Positions 18,624-27,701 of a DNA stretch of 64,000 bases are shown piece by piece (position 1 is the first letter of the stretch; each line of letters begins with the position of its first letter). The stretch is taken from NCBI GenBank assembly GCA_045560765.1, contig JBJKZD010000006.1, positions 112,619 through 176,618 of the forward strand. The letters are read 5' to 3'. The stretch comes from UBA9926 sp913064795. Lineage in GTDB: Bacteria; Pseudomonadota; Gammaproteobacteria; Pseudomonadales; Azotimanducaceae. The translations under genes were made by a program, and so were the position numbers. The notes under the pieces were generated by a model. It ran no database searches and was not told the DNA's origin. It saw only the letters and a program-made list of their open reading frames with translations.

Positions 18624-18643
18624 GAATGAACCAGCGTTCATTC
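18624..18643. promoter_or_regulatory. Putative TetR operator, perfect palindrome
   Basis: GAATGAAC-CAGC-GTTCATTC is an exact 8-bp inverted repeat with a 4-nt spacer, in the divergent region between tetR and the flavoprotein gene. A possible promoter follows at once: TTGTCA at 18649-18654, 17-nt spacer, CATTCT at 18672-18677. Size and sequence resemble known TetR-family operators. The related site at 17824-17843 supports specific binding. Confidence 0.72.
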
Positions 18644-18711
18644 TCATCTTGTCACCTTTGAAATGACGTGGCATTCTAACAACCTCGCACTATCAAACTT
18701 GGAGATCGCAT

Positions 18712-20328
18712 TTGAACAAGTATGACGCCATCGTCATTGGCGCAGGTCACAACGGACTAACCAATGCCGCCTACCTCGCCAAAGCAGGCCTTAAGGTAGC
18801 GGTCTTGGAGCGCAATCCCTACATCGGCGGTGCAACAGTCAGCCGAGAGCTCCACGAAGGTTGGTATTACTCAAACTGTTCCTATGTCTGTAGTTTGCTT
18901 CGCCCTGAAATTGCCCGCGACCTCGAATTGCCCCGCCATGGTCTCCAGGTCGTCCCTTTCGGAGGTGGCGCTACGTTTATGCGAAACGGTGATCACCTCG
19001 GAAGCTACTTTGACCATGATCGTTTTTACCGAGAAGTTGCGAGGCACTCAAAGCGGGATGCCAATGCCTATGACCGCTACACTGCCGACGTCACGAAACA
19101 GACCCGGCTGATCCGCCCTTTTTTAATGAAAACGCCTCCAGACCCCACATCGATGCGACCCAGGGAACTGCTTGAGCTGGCTAATTTTGCCAAAGGTTTT
19201 CTCAACATGGGAGAGGAAGGGTTAGCCGACACCATTGCTTTTTGGACTAAGAGCGTTGCCGATTACTTGAACGAGTATTTTGAAACTGACGTGCTAAAGG
19301 CCCACTTGGGCGGCAGCGGAATCATCGGTACCGCGCTTGGGGTTTACTCCCCAGGGACCGCCTATGTGTTGCTGCATCATTATATGGGGGACGTTGATGG
19401 CAATGTCGGCGCTTGGGGTTTCGCCCGAGGCGGTATGGGCGCTGTTGCCGAGTCGATCTCAAAAGCCTTTAAATCCTACGGCGGCGAGATTATCTGTGAT
19501 GCCAATGTCGACGAAATCATCGTGAAAGGATCAAAGGTTCGTGGCGTCGCACTCAAAAACGGCGACGAGTACCTGGCCCCGATTGTGGTATCCAACCTTG
19601 ATCCAAAGCGGACCTTTCTTGACATCATGAATGAGAAAGATCTGCCGAGTTCAGTGATCAAAAAAGCCAGTAATTTTAAGATCCGTGGGTCCTCAGGAAA
19701 ATTAAACATCGCCCTTGATGGCCTGCCCATTTTTAACGGCATGGACCCCAATAGCCCACTGATGGCGGGTGATCTACATTTCACGGACTCTCTGGAACGG
19801 CAGGAGCGTGCCTACGATGACTGGAAAAACGAAACCTGGTCAAAGGATCCCTATCTGGACATGATGATCCCGTCCCTCACCGATCCCACGATGGCGCCCC
19901 CGGGTAAGCACATGATGTCCGTCTTCGTCCAATATGCGCCGCCTAAAATCAACGGAGAAGACTGGACCGCCGAGGACAAAGCAGGCTTTGAAAAAACAGT
20001 CATTGACCAAATATCAAATTACAGCCCAAATTTTAGGGACCTTATCCTCCATTGCGAGACGCGCACCCCGCAGGATATCGAGTCGGAAGTGGGATTGACC
20101 GAGGGTAATATTTTCCAAGGCGAGCTGACATTTGATCAACTGCTGTTCAATCGACCCTTCCCCGGATACGCACAATATCGAGGTCCTGTTAGCGGAATGT
20201 ACATGTGCGGCTCTGGAACCCATCCCGGCGGCGGCGTAATGTCAGCGCCTGGGGCCAATGCTGCTCGGGAGATTCTGAGAGATCTCAACAAACCCAATAC
20301 CGTGCCAGGAGGATATGCCGATGACTGA
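18712..20328 (+). CDS. CrtI/PYROXD2-like FAD-dependent oxidoreductase (first of pair)
   Basis: 538-residue flavoprotein of the phytoene-desaturase-like family. The N-terminal dinucleotide-binding fold is DAIVIGAGHNGLTNAAYLAK, followed by VLERNPYIGGA. The C-terminal FAD segment is GMYMCGSGTHPGGGVMSAPG. The start is a TTG at 18712 with GGAG 8 nt upstream; no ATG fits the Rossmann fold. No carotenoid genes are nearby, so it is probably an oxidase or dehydrogenase of a small substrate, related to human PYROXD2. First gene of a tight four-gene operon under the divergent TetR gene, overlapping the second flavoprotein gene. Each of the pair is full-length, suggesting two successive oxidations or a heteromer. 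Confidence 0.92.
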   Translation: MNKYDAIVIGAGHNGLTNAAYLAKAGLKVAVLERNPYIGGATVSRELHEGWYYSNCSYVCSLLRPEIARDLELPRHGLQVVPFGGGATFMRNGDHLGSYFDHDRFYREVARHSKRDANAYDRYTADVTKQTRLIRPFLMKTPPDPTSMRPRELLELANFAKGFLNMGEEGLADTIAFWTKSVADYLNEYFETDVLKAHLGGSGIIGTALGVYSPGTAYVLLHHYMGDVDGNVGAWGFARGGMGAVAESISKAFKSYGGEIICDANVDEIIVKGSKVRGVALKNGDEYLAPIVVSNLDPKRTFLDIMNEKDLPSSVIKKASNFKIRGSSGKLNIALDGLPIFNGMDPNSPLMAGDLHFTDSLERQERAYDDWKNETWSKDPYLDMMIPSLTDPTMAPPGKHMMSVFVQYAPPKINGEDWTAEDKAGFEKTVIDQISNYSPNFRDLILHCETRTPQDIESEVGLTEGNIFQGELTFDQLLFNRPFPGYAQYRGPVSGMYMCGSGTHPGGGVMSAPGANAAREILRDLNKPNTVPGGYADD

Positions 20329-21884
20329 TTTCGATGCCATTATCATTGGCGGTGGCCACAATGGATTAGTTTGTGCCGGCTATCTTGCGAAGGCAGGGAA
20401 AAGAGTTTTGGTCCTTGAAGCCAGATCAGAACCTGGCGGTTGTGCCGCAACAACGGAGTTCGTCCCTGGATTTAGAGTATCGAACTGTGCTCAATGGCTC
20501 TACCAACTGAGCCCCACAATCATCAAGGACTTTAAACTTCCGTCATATGGTCTCAATTTCTCAGCCGAGAACCTTGCAACCATCGCTTTGGATACCGCCG
20601 AGAACCATCTGCGTATTGCAGGCGACAACCTGGACGGCCCAGGCATCGCCGCCGAAGATCACCAGAATTTTCGTGACTTCAGACGAAAGATGCGTAAGTA
20701 CGCCAAGTTAATGCAAATCGCTTATGAAACCAGGCCACCCAAACTGGTCGAACATGACTGGCGTGACAAATTGACAATGGCCAGGCTCGGGCTGGGGATG
20801 AAAGGTCTGGGCAAGGATGATATGAGTGATCTGATGCGATTGATTCTGATCAACATCTATGACGTGATGAATGAAACCTTCACCTCAGAGCAATTACGCG
20901 CAGCCCTAGCCCTCGATGCGGTTATCGGAACCCCTATGGGTCCGCGCTCTCCAAATACCGTTTTTACCTACCTGCACCGATTTTTTGGCGAGACTCAAGG
21001 CTTTAACGGCGTCAGCCAGGTCACAGGTGGGCTCGGCCAGTTAGGCCAGGCGTTGTCTCAAAGCGTTGCTGCCCTAGGTGTTGAGGTTCGCTGTGATCAA
21101 CGCGTTGCCTCGATCAACAAAACCCATGACAAAGCCACAGGCGTCACTCTCGCCTCGGGCGAGACCTTGTCGGCTGACCTGATTGTCTCTAGCGCTGATC
21201 CTGTGACAACCTTTAAAAACCTAGTCGGCTACGCACACATCGAAACCGGTTTCGCACGCAGAATCGAGCACATCAGATCAAAAAGCGGAACGGCTAAAGT
21301 TCACCTGGCGTTGTCGGCGCTTCCCAAATTCAAGGGTCTGAATGAGCAAGACTTAAAACATCGTCTGATTATCGCCCCGACGATGAACGACATCGAGCGC
21401 GCATTCAACGCGCTAAAATATGATGAATGTTCAGAGCACCCTGCTTTGGACATCAGTATCCCGACGCTAAATGACCCAAGTCTTGCGCCCTCCGGGCAAC
21501 ATGTACTGTCGGCCATCGTCCAGTATGCACCGCATTCGCCCAAGGCGGGATGGGATCACCTCCGGGAGGAATTTTTAAACCGCGGTGATCAGCGAAATCG
21601 AACGTTATGCGCCGGGGATATCCGACCTCGTTTGTGGCAAAGAGCTATTAACGCCTTCAGACATTGAAGCTGAATTTGGTATGACCGGAGGTAATTGGCA
21701 CCATGGCGAGCTGACAATGGATCAAGTGTTGATGACCCGCCCTGCCCACGGTGCCACGCAATATCGAACACCCATCGATGGGCTGTATCTATGCGGTGCA
21801 GGCAGTCATCCCGGTGGGGGGCTGATGGGCCTAGCGGGTAAAAATGCCGCCCAAGAAATCATTCGACTGGGAGATGCCGCATGA
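20321..21884 (+). pseudogene. CrtI/PYROXD2-like FAD-dependent oxidoreductase (second of pair), one frameshift
   Basis: About 520 residues when joined. FAD-binding DAIIIGGGHNGLVCAGYLAK and VLEARSEPGG at the N-terminus; GLYLCGAGSHPGGGLMGLAG at the C-terminus. The frame breaks at about 21583: LREEFLNR must continue as VISEIERYAPGISDLV in the next frame, restored by removing one G of CGCGGTG. Everything else is well conserved, so a sequencing error is plausible. AGGAGG at 20308-20313 favours the ATG at 20321 (7-nt spacer) over the ATG at 20315, which is only 1 nt away. The start overlaps the stop of the first flavoprotein gene; the stop overlaps the GcvT-like start as ATGA. Confidence 0.85.
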
Positions 21885-23065
21885 ATACCGCCAACCGCGC
21901 AACCATGATGCTCGAGACACCGTTTCACTCTAGGGTCAAAGAACTCTGCCAAGTCAACGACTGGGGCGATTGGATGGGCTTTACCACCCCCAACGCGTTT
22001 TTTGACGTTGAGCTCGAATATTTTGCTGTCCGCAGCACCACCGGAGTTTTTGATCTCTCACCGATGAACAAGTACCGAATCACGGGTCCGGACGCGGAGG
22101 CCTATCTTAATAAAATGGTCACCCGAAACGTCTCTAAAATCGGCATGAACCGAGTGGGATATACCGTTTGGTGCAATGATGCGGGCCAAGTCATGGACGA
22201 TGGAACCATCTTCAGATTGGGACCCAATGACTTCAGGTTGTGCTCCTACCAGCGCGCGACCGACTGGCTGTTGTGGTGCGCGATGGGCTTTGACGTCTCG
22301 ATTACTGACGAAACTGACCTCATCGCTGCCCTTGCCGTGCAGGGTCCAACGTCTTGTACCACGCTGACCGAAATGGGCCTCACAGATCTCAATACGTTAA
22401 AGCCTTTCGGAATGAGAGAGTACGACTTCGAGGGTGAAAAACTCATGATCAGCCGCACTGGATTTACCGGGGACCTGGGTTATGAAGTCTGGGTCTCGCC
22501 TGAGCGGGCAGAGGCACTATGGGACCAGCTGTTTGATGCTGGCCGTGAGTATCTGATCAAGCCCTTTGGCTCTTATGCCCTCGATATTGCACGGATCGAA
22601 ACTGGGTTTATCCAAGCGGGTGTTGACTTCGTACCCGCAGAAGAGATGGTCAGACCAGGACGCACGAGAAGCCCCTACGAGCTGGGTCTTGAATGGTTGG
22701 TTGACCTTAAGAAGCCACTCTTTAATGGACGAAAAGCCCTCATCGCCGAAAAAGAAAAAGGATCGCGCTATCGCTTTGCCATCTTAAACATCGATGGTAA
22801 CAAACCCGCGGATCATTCGTTTATTTTGAAGGGTGACGAGCAAATTGGCACGGTCACCTCGGCAGCTTGGTGTCCAACCGCAAAATCTAATATCGCATTT
22901 GCCCAGCTTGAAATGCCCGAGGGCGCAGTGGGTCAAGAGTATGTCGCGGAAATCTATTACCAAAGAGAACTGCACTGGACCCGTGTATTGGCGCCCTGCC
23001 GAGTTTTAGATGGTCCTATCTTTAATCCCAAGCGTCGGCGCCAGACGCCTGCAATCCCTCACTGA
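21881..23065 (+). CDS. GcvT/DmdA-like folate-dependent aminomethyl (methyl) transferase
   Basis: 394 residues, two-domain GcvT fold. ELEYFAVRSTTGVFDLSPMNKYRITGPDAEAYLN at the N-terminus contains the family hallmark, written here as FDLSPMNKYRITGPDA. TGFTGDLGYEVWV follows the folate-binding region, and the C-terminal barrel includes GSRYRFAILNIDG. Family members move a one-carbon unit from an N- or S-methyl substrate to tetrahydrofolate (glycine cleavage T, dimethylglycine/sarcosine enzymes, DMSP demethylase). There is no H-protein or P-protein gene nearby, so a role in the glycine cleavage system is unlikely. Translation is coupled to the upstream flavoprotein by ATGA overlap. In this operon it probably captures the methyl or formaldehyde released by the Rieske enzyme or flavoproteins. 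Confidence 0.92.
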   Translation: MNTANRATMMLETPFHSRVKELCQVNDWGDWMGFTTPNAFFDVELEYFAVRSTTGVFDLSPMNKYRITGPDAEAYLNKMVTRNVSKIGMNRVGYTVWCNDAGQVMDDGTIFRLGPNDFRLCSYQRATDWLLWCAMGFDVSITDETDLIAALAVQGPTSCTTLTEMGLTDLNTLKPFGMREYDFEGEKLMISRTGFTGDLGYEVWVSPERAEALWDQLFDAGREYLIKPFGSYALDIARIETGFIQAGVDFVPAEEMVRPGRTRSPYELGLEWLVDLKKPLFNGRKALIAEKEKGSRYRFAILNIDGNKPADHSFILKGDEQIGTVTSAAWCPTAKSNIAFAQLEMPEGAVGQEYVAEIYYQRELHWTRVLAPCRVLDGPIFNPKRRRQTPAIPH

Positions 23066-23102
23066 GTTTGATCTCGGAATTGCATACCCAAGGAGCTTAG
23101 CA

Positions 23103-24368
23103 TTGAACCTGATTGCGACGGATGTCGATGATTCGATAGAAAAGTTGGCGGGTAAGCTCGCGGCAGAGGCCGTGCGGCCTAACCATGCTCTCGACCCCTA
23201 TTTCTACCGATCTCATTTGGTGCATGACCTTGAGCTCGAACAACTGATTTTCAAGAGCTGGATTTACGCCCTTCACGAATCTGAAATCCCAAACCCGGGC
23301 GATTTTCAGCTACTCGAGATTGGGGAAGACTCGCTCATTATCGCCCGAGCCTCAGATGGGACACTCCACGCGATGCACAATATCTGCCGCCATCGCGGGG
23401 CGGCGGTCTGTGAGGATCCCTGCGGCAACAGATCGACCTTCGTCTGCCCTTATCACGGCTGGGTCTACAATATGGATGGCTCCATGAGAGCCGCTCGAGA
23501 GATGCACGTCTTACCCGATTTTAGTCCAGAGGCTCACGGGCTTAAGAAATTACAACTGGTCGCTTACATGGGGCTCATCTTCATCAATTGTGATCCTGAC
23601 GCCGCTGATTTTTTAGGCCCACTTGAGCATTTGCGTAAGCCCCTAGGGGCCTATCGGCTCAACGAAGCGAAAGTTGCTCACAAGCAAACTTATCGGATCA
23701 ATGCAAACTGGAAGTTGGTGCTGGAGAATTACCTGGAGTGCTACCACTGTGCCACTTCGCACAGAGCCTATGCGAAGCTCCACACCCTTAAGGATCTCGA
23801 GGAAAAGGTTGCTCCCCTAGTCAATGCAATGCTCGAGCGCAGCGATGCGGTGACCGGCGTTGAGGGCATGAGCACAGCCTATCGGCGGATCTATCTCGAG
23901 GCCGAAGGTTTCGGAGCCTGCAGCTACACCAGCCGCTATGGATTATTTGACGGCTATCTCACCGGGAGTCGAGATGGACAGCCGGTGGCGCCGTTAATGG
24001 GCGATATCAAGGGCTACGATGGCGGCGCAGGGGACTATCAGATGGGGCCGCTAACCTTTATGTTGAACTACCCTGATCACTGCGTTTTGTACCGTTTTCT
24101 CCCAAGAACTCTGACCGCGACAGATGTGGAGATTGTCTGGTTCGTTCGCGGAGATGCCGAGCCAGGAGTCGATTACCAAGTGGATGACCTTATTTGGCTG
24201 TGGGACCACACGACTCAAGAGGATGAATACATCATTATGCGCAACAGCAAAGGGGTTAATTCACGCTTTTTTGAGCCAGGGCCCTACCACCCAGAGTTTG
24301 AAGAAACCCTAAGGGACTTTGTGCACTGGTACCTCCACACGTTAGAAACGACCCTCGAGCAACGCTAG
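23103..24368 (+). CDS. Rieske non-haem iron oxygenase alpha subunit (CntA/GbcA-like)
   Basis: 421 residues. The Rieske [2Fe-2S] ligands are CRH (Cys95, His97) and CPYH (Cys115, His118), 17 residues apart. The mononuclear iron motif is ENYLECYHCATSH with His215 and His220; Glu212 takes the place of the usual electron-bridging Asp, as in the carnitine/betaine mono-oxygenase group. TTG at 23103 is chosen because AGGAG lies 7 nt upstream; a longer frame from 23010 would overlap the GcvT-like gene by 56 bases. Last gene of the operon. It needs a reductase, and none is in the window. Likely role: oxidative N-demethylation or hydroxylation feeding one-carbon units to the GcvT-like partner (inference). 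Confidence 0.93.
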   Translation: MNLIATDVDDSIEKLAGKLAAEAVRPNHALDPYFYRSHLVHDLELEQLIFKSWIYALHESEIPNPGDFQLLEIGEDSLIIARASDGTLHAMHNICRHRGAAVCEDPCGNRSTFVCPYHGWVYNMDGSMRAAREMHVLPDFSPEAHGLKKLQLVAYMGLIFINCDPDAADFLGPLEHLRKPLGAYRLNEAKVAHKQTYRINANWKLVLENYLECYHCATSHRAYAKLHTLKDLEEKVAPLVNAMLERSDAVTGVEGMSTAYRRIYLEAEGFGACSYTSRYGLFDGYLTGSRDGQPVAPLMGDIKGYDGGAGDYQMGPLTFMLNYPDHCVLYRFLPRTLTATDVEIVWFVRGDAEPGVDYQVDDLIWLWDHTTQEDEYIIMRNSKGVNSRFFEPGPYHPEFEETLRDFVHWYLHTLETTLEQR

Positions 24369-24372
24369 GGGT

Positions 24373-24864
24373 TTACTCGGCTGTCGCCCGGTCTTTTACC
24401 GAAGATACAGATCGCCAAACAAAGCGTTCTTTCAATGCGCTGCGCTTGGTAGAGGCCCAACTTTGCACACACACGCTCTGATCGCCTTTACCGGTTGCGC
24501 AATGGAGATGCACAGTGCCCTGGCTTTGGTAAAGGGTGACGGGCTTAACCATGGTTGCAGCAGATTTCGGTGCGATCTCGCGGATGAGATCGTCTGTTTC
24601 TGGCCAACAGGCGGTGTCGTCCGTGCAGGCCAGCAAAATGCGTCTTGGACTGAGATTCACCAGTTGGCTGCTACGCGCGCACTGCCAATGTTCGCTGGCA
24701 TCGCGACGCCTGGGATCGCAATCAAAGCCGATGCCTTGCAAACGTTCTAGCTGCTCCTCCACATTCATTGACGTCTTAATCCCGAGTTTTAATCGATCTC
24801 GAGCCTCGATCGCTATGCTACAACTCATCACAATTGCTGCCATCAGCACAACATTTACTTGCAC
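24373..24864 (-). CDS. Small secreted protein of unknown function
   Basis: 163 residues from a GTG at 24864, chosen because a perfect AGGAGG lies 6 nt upstream; the longer frame to 24897 has no such signal. The N-terminus MQVNVVLMAAIVMSCSIAIEA is a signal peptide. The mature part has several Cys residues (FDCD, WQCA, LACTDDTACW, LHCATG, SVCVQSW) that could form disulfides in the periplasm. No family recognised. Convergent with the Rieske gene, with their stops 4 nt apart. Confidence 0.7.
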   Translation of the reverse strand: MQVNVVLMAAIVMSCSIAIEARDRLKLGIKTSMNVEEQLERLQGIGFDCDPRRRDASEHWQCARSSQLVNLSPRRILLACTDDTACWPETDDLIREIAPKSAATMVKPVTLYQSQGTVHLHCATGKGDQSVCVQSWASTKRSALKERFVWRSVSSVKDRATAE

Positions 24865-25419
24865 AGCTTTCCTCCTCTGACGTTCAAACCGAACCAATTG
24901 AAACCAAACCGGCCCTATTTTGCAGTAAAACCTCTTTTAAAATACACTTTATTTTACTTTTTTGCGCTAAATTAATACTTTTAAGTAAAGGCTCGTTGTA
25001 AAACTGGTATCCAACATCGCTGACTTATAGGTTACTTTAGTATTTAAGTGATAACTCATTCGTTTTCACTCGAAATCTTGCTCTTAAACCCTATTTTACG
25101 AGGGAAATAGGTCAATCGATTCTAGTCAGTCATACGACGTGTGAGTGATTTGCCCGATCTGCTATCTAAAGAGAAATCCGTCACCAGACGTCTACCTTGG
25201 CTCCAAAGAACCTTCCTCCTCGGCCAACGCCCTCTATTGCGTTTATGAGAGATTGCCAAATGCCCGATATTCTTCTTCATATGGAAGTTACCTAAATATA
25301 GAAGTTACCTATATATTGAAGCTTCCTATGGCCCACTCTTACAGATTGCAGCAACTTTCCTTATCGACCGCTTCTGTTAATCTTAGGGGCTATCGCAACC
25401 GCACTCGATTAGGCAGACC
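24865..25419. other. AT-rich gene-free stretch
   Basis: About 550 bases, clearly AT-rich between about 24,910 and 25,080, with runs such as TTTTAAAATACACTTTATTTT. No convincing gene: a 92-codon frame at 25145-25423 has no ribosome-binding site or family likeness. It contains the three-copy 17-bp repeat noted separately and must carry the promoters of the secreted-protein and PhyH genes. Confidence 0.6.
25284..25334. repeat. Three tandem 17-bp repeats upstream of the PhyH gene
   Basis: Units GAAGTTACCTAAATATA (25284-25300), GAAGTTACCTATATATT (25301-25317) and a degenerate GAAGCTTCCTATGGCCC (25318-25334). They end 85 bases before the PhyH start. Iterated direct repeats at this distance could be regulator-binding iterons. 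Confidence 0.65.
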
Positions 25420-26466
25420 ATGACACCAAATACAGCTAAAGATGCAGTCAATGACGCAATTTCAATCGAATACCGTCATGTCCCTCGCTTTGAACCTACT
25501 GACCAGGCGGCTATGCGCTATCTGGACGAGCATGGTTTCGTTGTCATCGCACATGCCTTATCGACAAATGAAGCCGAACAGGCTGTTAACCTGCTTTGGG
25601 ATTATCTCGAGCAACTCGGCACTGGCATCAACCGCTTTGATGCCAGCACTTGGGATAATGATCGATGGCCTGTCAGCGTCCATGGCGGTATCCTGCCTAG
25701 CTTAGGTATCGGGCACAGTCCGGCGCAGTGGTTTATCAGAAATTCGACGCGCATTCATCAGGCATTCGCCTCGGTTTGGGAGACAGAAGACTTACTGGTC
25801 AGTTTCGATGGCGTCAGTCTCTGGCGACCTTGGCTTGCCAACGCCGGCTGGAAGACTAATGAAGGCGGATCCTGGCTGCATATCGATCAACATCCGATTG
25901 GTCGGCCCGGCAAACACTGCGTGCAAGGCTTAGTCAATCTTCTGCCAACAAGTGCCGAGACCGGCGGAAATGTGGTTATTCCCGGCAGTCATCGATTATT
26001 CGAGCAGATACCCAGTCTTTACGAACCCAGACTTAATCGAATTCACGAATCAATCGATCACTTTCGCTTCCCAAAAAACGATCCTCGACTTGAAGAAATG
26101 CAACCGATCAGTTGCCATATGGAACCGGGAGATCTGATGCTGTGGGACTCAAGAACTGTTCACTGCAGTCATCCGGGATCCGGCGCTGGAATGGATGTCT
26201 CAAAGCTTCAGCGTGCAGCAAGTTTAATTTGCATGATGCCCAGATCTAAGTCCAACGCTAAAGTCATTGAGCGCCGAAAAAAAGCACTGCAGGACGGAAC
26301 CTCAACCACGAACTGGAGTGATCGCTTTATCAATGCAGATCACTTTCCAGACGTTATTGATGTGGCTCAATCAGACCGTTTTCAATGGCCTCAGATTCCT
26401 AAGCTCAATGCCCATCAGCTGACCCTGGTTGGATTTACTGAAAAGGAGATCGCAACACTGCTGTGA
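25420..26466 (+). CDS. Phytanoyl-CoA dioxygenase (PhyH) family protein
   Basis: 348-residue Fe(II)/2-oxoglutarate dioxygenase. The iron-binding HxD is in WLHIDQHP (His154, Asp156) and the distal His in WDSRTVHCSHPG (His248). VIPGSHRLF is the typical PhyH segment. These enzymes hydroxylate lipids, amino acids or other small molecules; the substrate is unknown. It opens a rightward segment that also holds the second Rieske oxygenase. Tandem repeats just upstream suggest specific regulation. Confidence 0.9.
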   Translation: MTPNTAKDAVNDAISIEYRHVPRFEPTDQAAMRYLDEHGFVVIAHALSTNEAEQAVNLLWDYLEQLGTGINRFDASTWDNDRWPVSVHGGILPSLGIGHSPAQWFIRNSTRIHQAFASVWETEDLLVSFDGVSLWRPWLANAGWKTNEGGSWLHIDQHPIGRPGKHCVQGLVNLLPTSAETGGNVVIPGSHRLFEQIPSLYEPRLNRIHESIDHFRFPKNDPRLEEMQPISCHMEPGDLMLWDSRTVHCSHPGSGAGMDVSKLQRAASLICMMPRSKSNAKVIERRKKALQDGTSTTNWSDRFINADHFPDVIDVAQSDRFQWPQIPKLNAHQLTLVGFTEKEIATLL

Positions 26467-26618
26467 AACACAGCTTCCTCTGGAACTGAATGCACGGCCA
26501 AGAACGCCTAACCGTACCAATCGGACTAAACCACGCAAGATGAGGCGCAACTCGATTGCAAGACCTAAACCCATTTAGAGAACACAGATCCCACAAGCCT
26601 TAACAGTAGCCGACAAAA

Positions 26619-27464
26619 CTAATTTTGTTGCACCAGCCCCGAAGATCCCTTCAAACGCAGATTGGCTTCAATGGCCCAAAATCCAAAAATCCAAAGCAAT
26701 TGATCATAGACGTAGAGATAATGGCCGTGGATCATCCAAAATCCGCCATCGATCAGTAGCCCGGCGTAGACTACTCCCGCGACCAGCGGCAATCGCCCCA
26801 AGGGCCGTCCTTGATGCCTTCGCCACACGCTCAACTCAATGACAGCAACCACAAGCAGCCAGAGCAAGGCGTCCTGAAAATCGAACCATGCATGCCAACC
26901 CGCCAGCTGATAACCCGCCTCATCACTGACGACATTGGGTTCGAGATAATAGTCGAGGGCGTTGCTCTCAAAAGCTTTACAATTGTCCGAATCGATCAAC
27001 GTATAGCTTAGGTTGTAGCTATAAAAAACCTCACTGTCGATCAATGCGCAGGACGATGGCGCATCGAGTTCGGGCGTTACTTGAAGGTACTGGTAGCCTG
27101 CGGTCACGTTAACCACGATGGTATGAGCGAGCAAAAAATAACAAAGCCAGCGAAAAACCCGCAACCCGGACCGCACCGTCAGAAATGAACCAGAGCGAGC
27201 CGACAACCAAAAAGTTTCAATCTCAAAAGCCAGGATCAACCCCAACCAACCAATCTCATCGATCGTGGTCTTAAACAATCCCGACCACTGCAGCCAGGAA
27301 CTTTCAATGCTGAGGAGCAATTGGGCATTGCCCCACTCATCGATAAAATAGAGCACTGAATTAAACAGTAACAAACCATAGACCAAAGGCTTGAGCCAAG
27401 GGCTCTGAACGAGTCTCCAAAAACTCGGCAAGCCCACTTGTATCAGCGTCTGTCGAAACATCAT
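26619..27464 (-). CDS. Polytopic membrane protein of unknown function
   Basis: 281 residues with about six to seven hydrophobic segments and a roughly 75-residue non-membrane loop between helices 3 and 4 (about residues 125-200) containing two Cys that could form a disulfide in the periplasm. No family recognised. It lies between the PhyH and second Rieske genes but on the other strand. Probably a real gene because of its uniform composition and length. Confidence 0.7.
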   Translation of the reverse strand: MMFRQTLIQVGLPSFWRLVQSPWLKPLVYGLLLFNSVLYFIDEWGNAQLLLSIESSWLQWSGLFKTTIDEIGWLGLILAFEIETFWLSARSGSFLTVRSGLRVFRWLCYFLLAHTIVVNVTAGYQYLQVTPELDAPSSCALIDSEVFYSYNLSYTLIDSDNCKAFESNALDYYLEPNVVSDEAGYQLAGWHAWFDFQDALLWLLVVAVIELSVWRRHQGRPLGRLPLVAGVVYAGLLIDGGFWMIHGHYLYVYDQLLWIFGFWAIEANLRLKGSSGLVQQN

Positions 27465-27701
27465 CGCCCCATTCTACTGGGTTAGAAAGAGAACCCAAGC
27501 ACTCTTACTGTGTGGTTGACCCTATCAACTTAATGAAATGATAAAGGACCGACAGAGATGTACCCGATCAATAGTAGAATGCTGACGTCAGAGGAAGAAC
27601 CGGGAACACGGCTCAGCCCTCCGCTGATGATCGGCCTATTTTTACATCTCGGCGAAAAAATCGCATACTGGTTTTCACCGCGTTGAAGGCGTCTCTTCAC
27701 C

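Noticed and set aside
18712..21884. Carotenoid biosynthesis genes (phytoene desaturases)
   Set aside because: The flavoproteins share the CrtI fold but there is no crtB, crtE or other carotenoid gene, and the operon partners are a GcvT-like protein and a Rieske oxygenase.
25145..25423. 92-codon frame before the PhyH gene
   Set aside because: No Shine-Dalgarno, unusual Ser/Tyr composition, and it contains the direct repeats; treated as leader DNA.
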